Source of the DNA: Streptomyces sp. S465 | Lineage (GTDB): Bacteria; Actinomycetota; Actinomycetes; Streptomycetales; Streptomycetaceae | NCBI RefSeq assembly: GCF_026898115.1 | Contig: NZ_CP114036.1 | Location: 2,170,001-2,234,000, forward strand | DNA: 64,000 bases | Direction of reading: 5' to 3' | Shown: positions 8,845 to 18,036 of the stretch, one piece after another | How positions within the stretch are numbered: position 1 is the stretch's first letter | How the letters are laid out: each line of letters starts with the position of its first letter | Position numbers and translations under genes: made by a program | The notes under the pieces: generated by a model | Databases searched by the model: none | What the model was told of the DNA's origin: nothing | The model's input: the letters and a program-made list of their open reading frames with translations, nothing else

Positions 8845-8864
8845 ACCAGTAGACGCTGACGGAA

Positions 8865-8905
8865 ACGGGTGTGGGGCGCCTGCCGGGCAGGCGCCCCACA
8901 CCCGT
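8865..8905. terminator. Strong bidirectional terminator
   Basis: A perfect 19-bp stem (8865-8883 with 8887-8905) and a 3-nt CGG loop lie between the convergent acyl-CoA dehydrogenase and TetR genes. Confidence 0.85.
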
Positions 8906-8921
8906 GGGTGTCACGATCCGC

Positions 8922-9515
8922 TCAGGGCCGCAGCGCGCGGAGCAGCAGGTCGGCCAGATGGTCGGCGACCTCCTGGGCGCCCAGCGGCCCGCCGTGCCGG
9001 TACCAGGTGCCCAGGTGGTGGACCGAGCCGAAGTGGTAGTCCACCACCAGATCGGCCGGGGTCCGGGAGCTGAACACCCCGGTCCGCTGGCCCTCCTCGA
9101 TCAGCGCGCGGAACCGCTCGTGGTAGCGGCGGCGCTCGGCGCGCACCTGCTTGTGCTTCTCCGGGCTGAGTTGGTGCATGGACCGGAAGAAGATGGTGGC
9201 GTCGTCGAGGTTCTCGATGGTGGTGACCACGACATCGGCCGCCGCGTCGCGCAGCCGCCGCTCCACCGGCGCGTCCGCGTCCGCGAAGGCGTCCAGGCGC
9301 TCCTGCTGGAGCCGGAGCACCCGGCCGTAGATCTCATGGAGCAGATCGTCCTTGGAGCCGAAGTAGTGGTAGAGCGCGCCCTTGGTGACGCCTGCCGCCT
9401 CGACGATCTCCTGTACGGACGTCCGGTCGTAACCGCGCTCGGCGAAGAGGCGGGTGGCAGCGGCCAGCAGCCGCTGTGGCACCGGCTGTCCGCCGCCGTC
9501 GGTCGCTCTGCCCAT
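8922..9515 (-). CDS. TetR family regulator of the acyl-CoA module
   Basis: 197 residues. The N-terminal HTH is intact (LLAAATRLFAERGYDRTSVQEIV followed at once by VTKGALYHYFGSKDDLL), and the C-terminal part is an all-helical ligand domain as in fatty-acyl-CoA-responsive TetR proteins. The ATG at 9515 is chosen because the HTH starts about 15 residues later. The gene is the last of a leftward SDR-ligase-tetR operon, 38 nt after the ligase stop. It is the best candidate for binding the shared operators at 6527, 12147 and 25934, which would make the operon autoregulated. Confidence 0.88.
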   Translation of the reverse strand: MGRATDGGGQPVPQRLLAAATRLFAERGYDRTSVQEIVEAAGVTKGALYHYFGSKDDLLHEIYGRVLRLQQERLDAFADADAPVERRLRDAAADVVVTTIENLDDATIFFRSMHQLSPEKHKQVRAERRRYHERFRALIEEGQRTGVFSSRTPADLVVDYHFGSVHHLGTWYRHGGPLGAQEVADHLADLLLRALRP

Positions 9516-9553
9516 GGTCGCCACCCGTTCTCTTCCTCTTTTCTCTTTCCCTC

Positions 9554-11197
9554 TTATCCTCGCAGCTCGCGCCGGAGGATCTTGCCACTGGTCGTCTTCG
9601 GCAGCTCGGGCAGGATCTCCACCTCGCGCGGGTACTTGTACGCGGCCAGCCGCTCCGCACAGTACGCGGACAGCTCGTCCGGTGTGGCCTCGGCCCCTGG
9701 CCGGAGACTGACATACGCCTTGACCGTCTCGCCGCGGTAGGCGTGGGGTTTGCCGACGACGGCCGCCTCCCGCACGGCGGGGTGGGTGTAGAGCACGTCC
9801 TCGACCTCGCGCGGCCACACCTTGAAGCCCGAGGCGTTGATCATGTCCTTCTTGCGGTCGACCACGTACAGCCAGCCGCCCTCGTCCATGAAGCCGATGT
9901 CGCCGGTGCGCAGCTCGCCGTCGGGGAGGGCGGCCGCGGTCGCCTCCGGGCGCCGCCAGTAGCCGGGCACCACCATCGGGCCGCGGACGACGATCTCGCC
10001 CTGTCGGCCGAACGGCACGTCCTCGCCCGCGTCGTCCACGATGCGCACCACGGTGTCGGCGCCGGGGACGCCGACGGCGAGGGTGCCGGAGGCCGGGTCG
10101 ACGGGGGCGCGGACGCCGGGCGGGACGCTGGCGCAGGGCGCGGTGCACTCGGTGAGCCCGTAGCCGTTGTGCAGATACGGGCCGAGGGTGGTCTGGAACC
10201 GTTCGACCAGCGCGGGCGGCAGCGGGGCGCCGCCGGAGGAGATGATCCGGAAGGACGAGAAGTGGTCGCGGGTGGCCTGCGGATGGGCCATCAGCGCCAT
10301 GAAGGCGGTGGAGGGGCCCACGGTGTAGACGGGACGGTACTCGGCGAAGGCGTCGAGGACGACCCCGGTCTCGAAGCGGTAGGTCAGGGCGAGGGTGCCC
10401 GCCCCGGCGATGCACGCGCACAGCTGGCAGACCATGCCGGTGATGTGGAAGAGCGGGGCCAGCGCGAACAGCGTGGAACCGGCGGGCAGCTCATGGAGGA
10501 GGTGCTGCCGGTCGGCGTTGTAGGAGATGTTGCCGTGGGTGTTGGTGGCTCCCTTGGGGGTGCCGCTGGTCCCGGAGGTGTAGCTGATCAGCGCGATGTC
10601 ATCGGGGCCCGGTGCGGCGAGGGACGGCGGGCGGGCTCCGGCGCGGGCGGCGACGAGGAGGTCCTCGGTGTCCTCGGGGACGGGGATCGGCGCATCGCGC
10701 AGCACCCGCTCGTCGTCGCGGGTCTGGAGGTCGCGGGCGTCGGCGGTGAGCGCGATGCGCACCGGGGACGCGGCGGCCGTCTCGCGTATGTAGTCCTCCC
10801 AGGCGTGGCGGGCGCAGACCAGGGCGCTGACCTCGGCGTCGCCCAGGATGTGCGCCAGCTCCGCGCCCTTGTACATGGGGTTGACGGGGACGACCGTACC
10901 GCCCGCCTTCCACGCGCCCAGCAGCGCGAGCACGAAGTGCGGGGTGTTCTGGAGCATGATGGCGAGCCGGTCGCCGGGCCGGAAGCCGCGTTCGGTGAGA
11001 TGGCCGGCTATGCCGTCGGAGAGCTCGTCGACCTCCTGGTAGGTCAGCCGTCCGTCGAAGTAGGCGAGTGCCGGGTGGCCGGGTGAGGTGCGCACGGCGT
11101 CCCGGAACGCGTGCAGCGGACTCGGCCTCGGGGTGATCGGCCGGCGCTGTGCCTCAGTGAGTTGCGCGAGCCATGGCTTGTCCTGGTACGAGGTCAT
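9554..11197 (-). CDS. Long/medium-chain acyl-CoA ligase (AMP-forming)
   Basis: 547 residues of the ANL superfamily, activating a carboxylic acid with ATP to the adenylate and then the CoA thioester. Core motifs are YTSGTSGTPKGA (P-loop-like), NGYGLTE, and the C-terminal TGDIG plus VVDRKKDMI, with the catalytic lysine in TTSGKILRREL near the end. It lies between the SDR and TetR genes on the same strand and likely provides the acyl-CoA for the facing kinase/dehydrogenase pair, as LvaE does in levulinate degradation. Substrate chain length cannot be read from sequence. Confidence 0.9.
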   Translation of the reverse strand: MTSYQDKPWLAQLTEAQRRPITPRPSPLHAFRDAVRTSPGHPALAYFDGRLTYQEVDELSDGIAGHLTERGFRPGDRLAIMLQNTPHFVLALLGAWKAGGTVVPVNPMYKGAELAHILGDAEVSALVCARHAWEDYIRETAAASPVRIALTADARDLQTRDDERVLRDAPIPVPEDTEDLLVAARAGARPPSLAAPGPDDIALISYTSGTSGTPKGATNTHGNISYNADRQHLLHELPAGSTLFALAPLFHITGMVCQLCACIAGAGTLALTYRFETGVVLDAFAEYRPVYTVGPSTAFMALMAHPQATRDHFSSFRIISSGGAPLPPALVERFQTTLGPYLHNGYGLTECTAPCASVPPGVRAPVDPASGTLAVGVPGADTVVRIVDDAGEDVPFGRQGEIVVRGPMVVPGYWRRPEATAAALPDGELRTGDIGFMDEGGWLYVVDRKKDMINASGFKVWPREVEDVLYTHPAVREAAVVGKPHAYRGETVKAYVSLRPGAEATPDELSAYCAERLAAYKYPREVEILPELPKTTSGKILRRELRG

Positions 11198-11257
11198 GGG
11201 GTGCGGCCCTGTCTGGTGGGGGTGAGGGTGGCGGTGGGAGAGGTACCGGGCGCGGAG

Positions 11258-12067
11258 TCAGCCGGATGTCCCGGAGGCCCCGGATGTCCCGGAGGCACCG
11301 GGTGCCGCTTCGATCGCTTCGAGCTTGCGCTGGAGCTTGTTGATACCGCCCAGCCAGCGGTCGGTGTCACCGGCGCGGGCCGCGTAGTGGCGGGCCACCT
11401 CGGGGTGCGGAAGGATCAGGAAGCGCTCCTCGGCGATGCCCGCGAGGACGGCGTCGGCGACCTGTCCTGGTTCGATCGCGGTGGGCGCCAGCACCAGCTC
11501 ACCGGCGGTCCCGGAGGCGGTCAGCATGTCGGTGCGCACCCCCTGCGGGCAGACGGCGTGGACGCCGATGCCGCGGTGGCGGTAGGTGGCCGAGAGCCAT
11601 TCGGCGAAGGCGAGCGCGGCGTGTTTGGAGACGCTGTACGGCGCCGAGCCGACCATGGTGAGCAGTCCGGCGGCGGAGACGGTGGCGACGAAGCGGCCGC
11701 TGCCGCGCTCCAGCCACTCGGGCAGCAGTTCACGGGCGGCCCGCACATGGGCCATCACATTGACGTCCCAGGACTGCTGCCACAGCTCCTCGTCGGCCTC
11801 CGGGCCACCGTCGTGGCCCACGCCGGCGTTGGCGCAGAAGATGTCGATGGTGCCGTCGAGCGCCTCGCGGGCCGCGGGCACGACACCGGAGGCGTCACCG
11901 GGGACGGCGGTCGCGCCGATCTCCTCGGCGACGGCCTTGGCCTTGGCGACGTCGAGGTCGTTGACCACGACCCGGGCGCCCTCGGCGGTGAAGCGCCGGG
12001 CGAGGGCGGCGCCGATGCCGCCGCCCGCTCCGGTGACCACGACATGCGCCCCACGCACGGTACCCAC
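11258..12067 (-). CDS. SDR family oxidoreductase, first gene of ligase-tetR operon
   Basis: 269 residues. Motifs: TGAGGGIGAALARR cofactor loop, CANAG, and YSVSKHA with the catalytic Tyr-x3-Lys. The family interconverts hydroxy- and keto-acyl substrates; LvaD of the levulinate pathway is an analogous SDR. The GTG at 12067 is used. The last 12 residues are a GASGTS duplication encoded by a short direct repeat at 11263-11300. Operator site B and a 15-bp tandem repeat lie just upstream. Confidence 0.85.
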   Translation of the reverse strand: MGTVRGAHVVVTGAGGGIGAALARRFTAEGARVVVNDLDVAKAKAVAEEIGATAVPGDASGVVPAAREALDGTIDIFCANAGVGHDGGPEADEELWQQSWDVNVMAHVRAARELLPEWLERGSGRFVATVSAAGLLTMVGSAPYSVSKHAALAFAEWLSATYRHRGIGVHAVCPQGVRTDMLTASGTAGELVLAPTAIEPGQVADAVLAGIAEERFLILPHPEVARHYAARAGDTDRWLGGINKLQRKLEAIEAAPGASGTSGASGTSG

Positions 12068-12088
12068 GATCGCAACGCTCCTCGGATC

Positions 12089-12138
12089 GGCTCGGTTCTG
12101 TTCGGCTCGGTTCCGATCGGCTCGGTTCCGTTCGGCTC
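12089..12138. repeat. 15-bp tandem repeat in SDR leader
   Basis: The unit GGCTCGGTTCYGWTC recurs at 12089, 12104, 12119 and (degenerate) 12134, giving about 3.3 copies between operator site B and the SDR start. Confidence 0.75.
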
Positions 12139-12146
12139 CGCAGCGC

Positions 12147-12164
12147 AGACTAACCAGTCGGTAT
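12147..12164. promoter_or_regulatory. TetR-type operator, site B
   Basis: The core ACCAGTCGGTAT (12153-12164) is the reverse complement of the core of site A; the other half-site is degenerate (14 of 18 matches overall). It lies 80 bp upstream of the SDR-ligase-tetR operon. Confidence 0.55.
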
Positions 12165-12211
12165 GTGCGAACGGAAGAGGTCCCGCCACCTCCCCGCGAA
12201 TGACCGGTGGG

Positions 12212-13252
12212 TTACCGGCCGGGTCCGTTCTTGCGCATGACGCTGCGCCAGCGGGCGTTCTCCCCGGCGAGCGCGTTCCACAGCACATTCAGCGGATGAC
12301 CGGCGTCCTGCGCGGTCCGCTCCCCGGCCCGTACGAACACCCCGACCAGCACTTCCAGCTCCGGCTCCATGCCGTCGGTCAGCTCCAGCGTGCGCAGCCC
12401 GGCGCCGGCCCGGATCCGCCCGTCGGCCACCGCGTCGCCGATGCCCTCGGTGACCAGCACTCCGCCGCGCAGCACGCCGGAGGAGAGCAGCTCCAGGCCG
12501 TACTGCACATTGTCGATCTCGGCCGCGATGTTCAGCTCCTGGCGGTAGCGGCCGCCGAACCAGCCGCGCAGGAAGCCGGGTATCAGACCGTCGGCCGACA
12601 CGGCCAGCGGCAGCCGGGGCAGCTCGCCCACCGGGACCGAGGGGCCCGGCAGTTCCCCGGCGTCCAGGTTGGTGACCAGGGACAGCCCGCTGCGCCGCCA
12701 CTCCATCACCTCGAAGCCGTCGAGCCGGCCGTCGCGGCCGGCCGTGGTGAGCACGCTGCCGCAGACCAGGTCGAGTTCCTTGGCGTCGAGCCGCTGCAAC
12801 AGATCCCGGGTGCGCACATGCTCGACCTTGAGCTCGACCCCCCGGCGGTCGAATTCCCCGGCCACCAACTCCACCGCGTTCAGCAGAAAGCCGAGGGTGT
12901 ATCGGGTGGAGCCGACGCAGAGCCGGCTGCCGAGACGGCGGCGGGCGTCGTACAGCTCCTCCCGCCAGTCTTCGAGGGTGCCGCGCGCGAGTGTGGCCAG
13001 TGACTCCCCGGTCGCGGTGAAGAGCACATTCCGGCTGCGGCCCCGTTTGACCACCAGCGGCTCACCGCACAGCGCGCCGAAGTTCCGGTTCAGGGTGTCC
13101 AGTTGTTTCTGCACACTGGACTGTTCCCGCCCCAGCAGCCGGGCGGCGCCCAGCGCGGTGCCCGTCTCATGGACCGCGAGCAGCGTTCTGAGCTGGTCCA
13201 TCGTGGTGTCCAGCAGCGCCGTCGGGTACTGCCACCGATCCTTTACAGGCAT
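12212..13252 (-). CDS. LysR family transcriptional regulator
   Basis: 346 residues. The N-terminal winged HTH is recognisable from MDQLRTLLAVHETGTALGAA and REQSSVQKQLDTLNRNFG, and the remainder is a LysR-type periplasmic-binding-like effector domain. The ATG at 13252 is chosen because it gives a short N-terminal extension before the HTH; the frame stays open further upstream. It is divergent from the alpha/beta hydrolase at 13563, with a 310-bp spacer, so that gene is a candidate target. Confidence 0.8.
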   Translation of the reverse strand: MPVKDRWQYPTALLDTTMDQLRTLLAVHETGTALGAARLLGREQSSVQKQLDTLNRNFGALCGEPLVVKRGRSRNVLFTATGESLATLARGTLEDWREELYDARRRLGSRLCVGSTRYTLGFLLNAVELVAGEFDRRGVELKVEHVRTRDLLQRLDAKELDLVCGSVLTTAGRDGRLDGFEVMEWRRSGLSLVTNLDAGELPGPSVPVGELPRLPLAVSADGLIPGFLRGWFGGRYRQELNIAAEIDNVQYGLELLSSGVLRGGVLVTEGIGDAVADGRIRAGAGLRTLELTDGMEPELEVLVGVFVRAGERTAQDAGHPLNVLWNALAGENARWRSVMRKNGPGR

Positions 13253-13562
13253 TCCGGCCTTCCGCTCGAAGAGTATTCGGCACCCCAATGACGTTTCCGT
13301 CCGCAGCATAGTCCAGCGCACTTTGGGTGAACTGATCCCGAGAACAGCGGCGATATTCTTCCGATGGATATTCGGGAATTCTGTATCCCCCACGTATCCC
13401 CCGGCGGTTACGGAGTCCTGCATTCCAGGTTCCGCCCGCCCATTCCGGGTAAGTCGAACGGCTGGCCGATTGTCCGACGGCGACCGTATGCGTGTCGTAT
13501 GGCCAGCGCTCAGGGCAGTTGGGACGATACACGCACAACGGACCATTCGAGGGGAAGCAGCA
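13253..13562. promoter_or_regulatory. AT-richer divergent region between LysR and hydrolase genes
   Basis: This 310-bp gap is clearly lower in GC than its surroundings. GATATTC occurs twice 15 bp apart (13352-13358 and 13367-13373), followed by an ATTCGGGAAT palindrome-like element. These could be LysR-type binding sites, but no canonical T-N11-A box was singled out. The second promoter lies near 13500-13550 before an AGGGGAAG ribosome binding site. Confidence 0.4.
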
Positions 13563-14900
13563 ATGACGGGGATGAGCGTACGGCCGTACTGGGAGCTGAG
13601 ATTCGACGCCGACGGGGACGTCGACGTCCGGCAGCTGGACCGGCTGCTGGAACAGACCGCGCAGCGGGAACTCACGGATCTGGTGGTGTTCTCGCACGGC
13701 TGGAACAACACCCGGGCGATGGCCACGCGGCTCTACGACCGCTTCTTCGCGCCCTTCCCGGAGCTGCTCGGCGAGACGGGCCCGGCACGCCTCGGCTATG
13801 TGGGGGTGGTGTGGCCGTCGATGCGGTTCGCCGACGAGTCGCTCGCGGGCTTCCCCCGCGAACCGGTACCCGGTGCCCGCCCGGGGCTCGACGCGGAGAC
13901 CCGGCGAGCCCTGGAGACGGTCTTCCCCGGGCGGCAGCAGATCGTGGCGCGCCTGGCCGAGCTGCTGGCCGAGCGGCCCGAACGGCTCGCGGCGCTGGAC
14001 GAGTTCGCGGTGCTGATGCGCGGGCTGGTCGGGGTCCGTGGGCTGTCCGGCGCGGCCGGCCACGCGGCGGACACAGACGCGGACACGGACGCCGACGACG
14101 TACCGGCGATGTTCGGGGAGGACGTGGCGGAGGTCTGCGAGCGGTTCGCCGCCGCGCTCACCGAGGCGCGCGGGAAAACCGACACCGAGGACCGCGGGAG
14201 GACCGGCACCGAGGACCGCGCCCTCCTCGACAGCGGGCTCGACGGGCTCTGGGACGGGGCGCACGAGCTGCTCCGCCAGGGCACGTACTACGTGATGAAG
14301 CGGCGGGCCGGCACGGTCGGGCGGGAAGGTCTGGGACCGGCGCTCGGCGCGCTGGCGGCCGCCCGGTCCGCGCCGCGCCTCCATCTGATCGGCCACAGCT
14401 TCGGTGGCCGGCTGGTGTCGTACGCGCTGACCGGGCTGCCCGGGAGCGCCACGGTGGCATCGGTGACCCTGCTCCAGGGGGCCTTCTCGCACTACGCCTT
14501 CGCCGAACGGCTGCCGCACGCCGCAGGGCGCGGCGGTGCGCTGCGCACCGCCCCGCACCGGGTGGCCGGGCCGGTGGTGTCCTGCCACTCGCGCCATGAC
14601 ACCGCGCTGGGCCTGCTGTACCCGGTGGCGTCGCGGGTGTCCGGGGACGATGCCTCGCTGTTGCCGGGCGACACCCGCTGGGGGGCGATCGGGTACGACG
14701 GCATCCACGCGGTGGACGGCTCCCGGCGCGTGGACCTGGCCGAGGCGCTGGACGGGCCGTTCCCGGCCGGGGGCTGTGTGAGCGTCGATGTCTCGGAGGT
14801 CGTCCGGCACGGCGTGCCGCCGGCCGGCGCGCACAACGACATCTGCCATGCCGAGCTGGCCCAGGTGGTGCTGCGCGCCGGCCGGATCGGGGACGGGTAG
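13563..14900 (+). CDS. Alpha/beta hydrolase of unknown substrate
   Basis: 445 residues. A serine-hydrolase nucleophile elbow GHSFGG puts the catalytic serine at residue 279, and an upstream segment VVFSHGWNNTR is the oxyanion-type strand of the fold. A likely catalytic His lies in the C-terminal part (GAHNDICHAELA). Between residues ~160 and 225 is a low-complexity Asp/Thr-rich insertion (DTDADTDADD and two EDRG repeats). No signal peptide, so cytoplasmic. Divergent from the LysR gene. Confidence 0.72.
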   Translation: MTGMSVRPYWELRFDADGDVDVRQLDRLLEQTAQRELTDLVVFSHGWNNTRAMATRLYDRFFAPFPELLGETGPARLGYVGVVWPSMRFADESLAGFPREPVPGARPGLDAETRRALETVFPGRQQIVARLAELLAERPERLAALDEFAVLMRGLVGVRGLSGAAGHAADTDADTDADDVPAMFGEDVAEVCERFAAALTEARGKTDTEDRGRTGTEDRALLDSGLDGLWDGAHELLRQGTYYVMKRRAGTVGREGLGPALGALAAARSAPRLHLIGHSFGGRLVSYALTGLPGSATVASVTLLQGAFSHYAFAERLPHAAGRGGALRTAPHRVAGPVVSCHSRHDTALGLLYPVASRVSGDDASLLPGDTRWGAIGYDGIHAVDGSRRVDLAEALDGPFPAGGCVSVDVSEVVRHGVPPAGAHNDICHAELAQVVLRAGRIGDG

Positions 14901-14943
14901 CGGTTCCGCGACGGCCGGGGCGGCGGCCCTGTCACGGCCGGGA

Positions 14944-14978
14944 GGGGCGGGACCTCGTCGGGTGCGAGGTCCCGCCCC
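14944..14978. terminator. Strong bidirectional terminator
   Basis: GGGGCGGGACCTCG (14944-14957) pairs perfectly with 14965-14978 across a 7-nt loop, between two convergent genes. Confidence 0.85.
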
Positions 14979-14985
14979 GGTGGCC

Positions 14986-17835
14986 TCAGCGGTGGGCCGG
15001 GAACTCCACGACCTGCTGGTAGGTGGGCCGGTTCTGCCAGCTGATCTTGTTGTGGGTCAGCCCGCCGACCGGCCGCTGGATGATGGCGTCGGCGCACCAC
15101 TGGTCGCCCGCCGAGCAGTTGTCGTCGCCGGGGTAGACCTGGGCGGGGGTCTTGGCCACGGCCGTCCTCAGACTCGTCAGCAGGGCGTCCCGGCAGGCGC
15201 TCAGCTCCCCGCCGCCGCAGTACGGCCGGGCCAGCGGGCCCGCCACGTCCTCGCCGAGGACCGTGCGCAGATCCTTGTCGACATAGGACCACCAGCCGTA
15301 CTGGAAGGAGGACCCGGCGTGCGAGCCGGTGGGGCCGTGCCCGGCCGAGGGCGCTTCGTCGACCGTCAGATTGGCGCGCAGGGCGTCGTAGAGGTCATCG
15401 CCCAGTCCGGGTCCGAACTCGGCCTCGACCAGCAGCGGCCACCAGGCGTCCATGATCCGTACGGCGTCGGCGTGCCCGTAGGTGTGCGAGCCGGCGCTGG
15501 TCTCGCGGCGCTGTGCGCCCGCCGCCGCCCAGGACTCCAGCCGCTGCACCGCGGTGGCCAGGCCGGGGTCGTCGATGGGCTGCGAGCGCAGCACCTTCAG
15601 CAGCTCCGGCAGCACGTCCTCGCCGCGCAGATCGGTGACGGCGGCCTCGGCCATGGCCCGGGTGAGCGCGGCGCGGGTGACCCCGCCCTCGCGGACCAGG
15701 GCGCGCACCCGGTCGTCGAGGAGGTTGCCGCGGTGCACCGAGCCGTTGCCGAAGCCGGCCGCGCTGTAGCCCTTGGCCAGCTTGTTGTTCCAGCTGATGT
15801 AGTAGTCCTGGTCGATGGACTGCGGATGTTCGGCGGGCGGGGTGGCGGCGGCGGTGTTGGCCGTGGGGTCGAAGTCCCGCCACTCGTACGCGGTCTGGGC
15901 CCGGACCGGCAGCGAGGAGTCCACGTCCGCGGCGCGCACCGGGTTGAGTCCGCTGTTGTAGTAGGCGGTCTGCCGGGAGTCGGCGTAGAACCAGTTGAAG
16001 GTGTAGTTGATGTGCTGGGTCGCGCTCTGGAAGGACGCGGCGTCGGTCACGTAGCCGGGGTCGTTGAGCATCTGGAAGCCGATGATGGAGTCGGCCTCGT
16101 GGCGGTAGGTGGAGCGCAGCACGGTATAGGCCACCGGTGTGCCGTCGACCGTCGCGCGGTGGGTCACCAGTCCGTAGTTGGTCCGGTAGACCTGCATCCG
16201 GTACGAGCCGGCGGCGGTGGAGTCGGCGAGGGTGGGCTTCCAGGCGTTGCGCCGCTCCAGCTTCTCCATCGGCAGACAGGCGCCGTGGTAGCGGTAGTAC
16301 GTGGCGTCCTTGGACGGCGCGGAGCCGTCCGGGGAGCACAGCTCGACCGCGTAGGTGTCGGTGATGTCCTGGGCGGAGGTGGTGGCGCTCCAGGCGTAGT
16401 CCTGGCCGCGGCCGAGCTGGACGTACATCCCCACGCCCGCGAAGGAGGCACCGCGGGCGCTGATCCCCGGGCCCTGGAGCTCCTGGAGCATCAGCAGCTG
16501 CGGGGCGAAGTAGCCGGTCTGCGGGCCGAAGACGGCCATCGGGTGGCCGCTGGCGGTGTACTTGCCGGAGACCACCAGCGCGTTGGACATGCCCTTCTTG
16601 CGGCTGAACAGATCGCGGGGCAGCACCCCGTCGTCGTAGATGCCGCGCAGCGGTTCGAGTGACGCGGGGCCCTCGGCCTCGGTGCGGTCCTTGCTGTCGG
16701 CTTTGCCGGCTGTGGTGGCGCCGCCCTCGCGGTCGTAGACGAGTTGTTCGGCGGTGACCGAGCCGGGGTCGGGCAGCGCGACGCCCTTGGGCGTGGCGGG
16801 CTTGTCCGCGTACGGGAAGCTGCCGTCGCGCACGGTCAGCACCGCCTCGGGGTCGTTGCGCTCCCGGAAGGACTCCCACACCTCGGTGCCCTCGGCGAGG
16901 CCGTACTTCTGCTGGGCGGCGAGCAGCGAGAGCGCGCCCTCCACCTCGCCGCCCCCGCCGTTGCCGAAGAGGGCCCCGACCACGGAGGCGAGGGCGATCA
17001 GGTCGGTGAGCTTGAACGGCTGGATCTCACCGGCGTTGGTGATCGCGTCGATATGGCCGGTGAGCACGTACTCCCCGGGGAAGTACCGGCCGTCCTTGGC
17101 CTTCTTGGCGTAGGCGTTGATGCCGTCGACATACGCCTGGGCGTCGGCCAGCGCCTGGCGTCCGCGCTCTCCGCCGTGGCCGAGGATGTAGTCGATCTGC
17201 GCCTGGTAGTCGGCCTCGGTGTACGGCGCCTGGCGGAAGAAGTCCTGCTCCAGGCCCTGGTTGGCGGCGGCGCCGCCGGCGAAGGAGGTCAGTTCGCCGC
17301 GCCCCACGTGGCGGAAGAGGTCCATCAGCCACAGCCGGTCCTGGGCCGCGGCGTATCCGGCGCCGAACTCGGTGCCCTCGCGGGTGGTGCCCTGGATGTG
17401 CGGGACACCGGTCTTCTTGTCACGGGTGATCGTGACGTCGTCGCGTGGCTTGGTCACGGAGGCGACCTGGCCGGCGGGGACGCCGAAGGAGGAGTCGTTG
17501 AAGAAGTCGGTCAGCTTGTCGTCGGTGAGGGCGGGGTAGCCGCTCGCCAGGTCGCCGTAGCGGCCGAGTTGGTCGGTGCTGTGCTCGGGATGGGTGCCCA
17601 GCACCCGGTTGGCGAGGATGTCGGCGAGCGTGGCGTTGCCGGTCGCACCCGGCGGGAGGATGTCGGAGCACTGGCCGCCGCAGTAGTCGGTGGCGGCCGC
17701 CGCGGCGGGCTCCGCACGGGCCGGCTGCGGCACCGGGGCCGCGAGGGCGACGCCGAGGCCGAGTGCGGCGGCCGCGGCGAGCACGGTACTGGTGAGCTTG
17801 CGGGGTCTGATGGGCCTGGGGGTTCGTCGTCGCAT
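14986..17835 (-). CDS. Secreted penicillin acylase family protein
   Basis: 949 residues, an N-terminal-nucleophile amidohydrolase that cleaves acyl groups from amides (beta-lactams, acyl-homoserine lactones, echinocandin/aculeacin-type lipopeptides). A basic N-terminus and hydrophobic core ending in ARA form a signal peptide of about 41 residues. The precursor is expected to self-cleave before Ser417 (context GM/SNALVVSG), giving an alpha chain, spacer and beta chain, with Ser417 as nucleophile. Paired cysteines occur near the mature N-terminus (DYCGGQCSD) and C-terminus. Isolated gene with terminators on its 3' side; natural substrate unknown. Confidence 0.9.
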   Translation of the reverse strand: MRRRTPRPIRPRKLTSTVLAAAAALGLGVALAAPVPQPARAEPAAAAATDYCGGQCSDILPPGATGNATLADILANRVLGTHPEHSTDQLGRYGDLASGYPALTDDKLTDFFNDSSFGVPAGQVASVTKPRDDVTITRDKKTGVPHIQGTTREGTEFGAGYAAAQDRLWLMDLFRHVGRGELTSFAGGAAANQGLEQDFFRQAPYTEADYQAQIDYILGHGGERGRQALADAQAYVDGINAYAKKAKDGRYFPGEYVLTGHIDAITNAGEIQPFKLTDLIALASVVGALFGNGGGGEVEGALSLLAAQQKYGLAEGTEVWESFRERNDPEAVLTVRDGSFPYADKPATPKGVALPDPGSVTAEQLVYDREGGATTAGKADSKDRTEAEGPASLEPLRGIYDDGVLPRDLFSRKKGMSNALVVSGKYTASGHPMAVFGPQTGYFAPQLLMLQELQGPGISARGASFAGVGMYVQLGRGQDYAWSATTSAQDITDTYAVELCSPDGSAPSKDATYYRYHGACLPMEKLERRNAWKPTLADSTAAGSYRMQVYRTNYGLVTHRATVDGTPVAYTVLRSTYRHEADSIIGFQMLNDPGYVTDAASFQSATQHINYTFNWFYADSRQTAYYNSGLNPVRAADVDSSLPVRAQTAYEWRDFDPTANTAAATPPAEHPQSIDQDYYISWNNKLAKGYSAAGFGNGSVHRGNLLDDRVRALVREGGVTRAALTRAMAEAAVTDLRGEDVLPELLKVLRSQPIDDPGLATAVQRLESWAAAGAQRRETSAGSHTYGHADAVRIMDAWWPLLVEAEFGPGLGDDLYDALRANLTVDEAPSAGHGPTGSHAGSSFQYGWWSYVDKDLRTVLGEDVAGPLARPYCGGGELSACRDALLTSLRTAVAKTPAQVYPGDDNCSAGDQWCADAIIQRPVGGLTHNKISWQNRPTYQQVVEFPAHR

Positions 17836-18036
17836 GTGCGCTCCTCCCGGTTGCCGTCGCGACGGAGGTTACCGGCGGTATTACCGGCCCGGAAGATGAG
17901 CGGACGTCAACTTCGTGGCCACGGCGGCCGAGTGAGGACTGCCGGAGAAGATCCGGGGAATTCGATGGATCCGGATCGCGCTGCGTTACGTCCATTCGAC
18001 AACGAGTCGGGTCCGCACTCGCGGAGGTGGTAAGAA

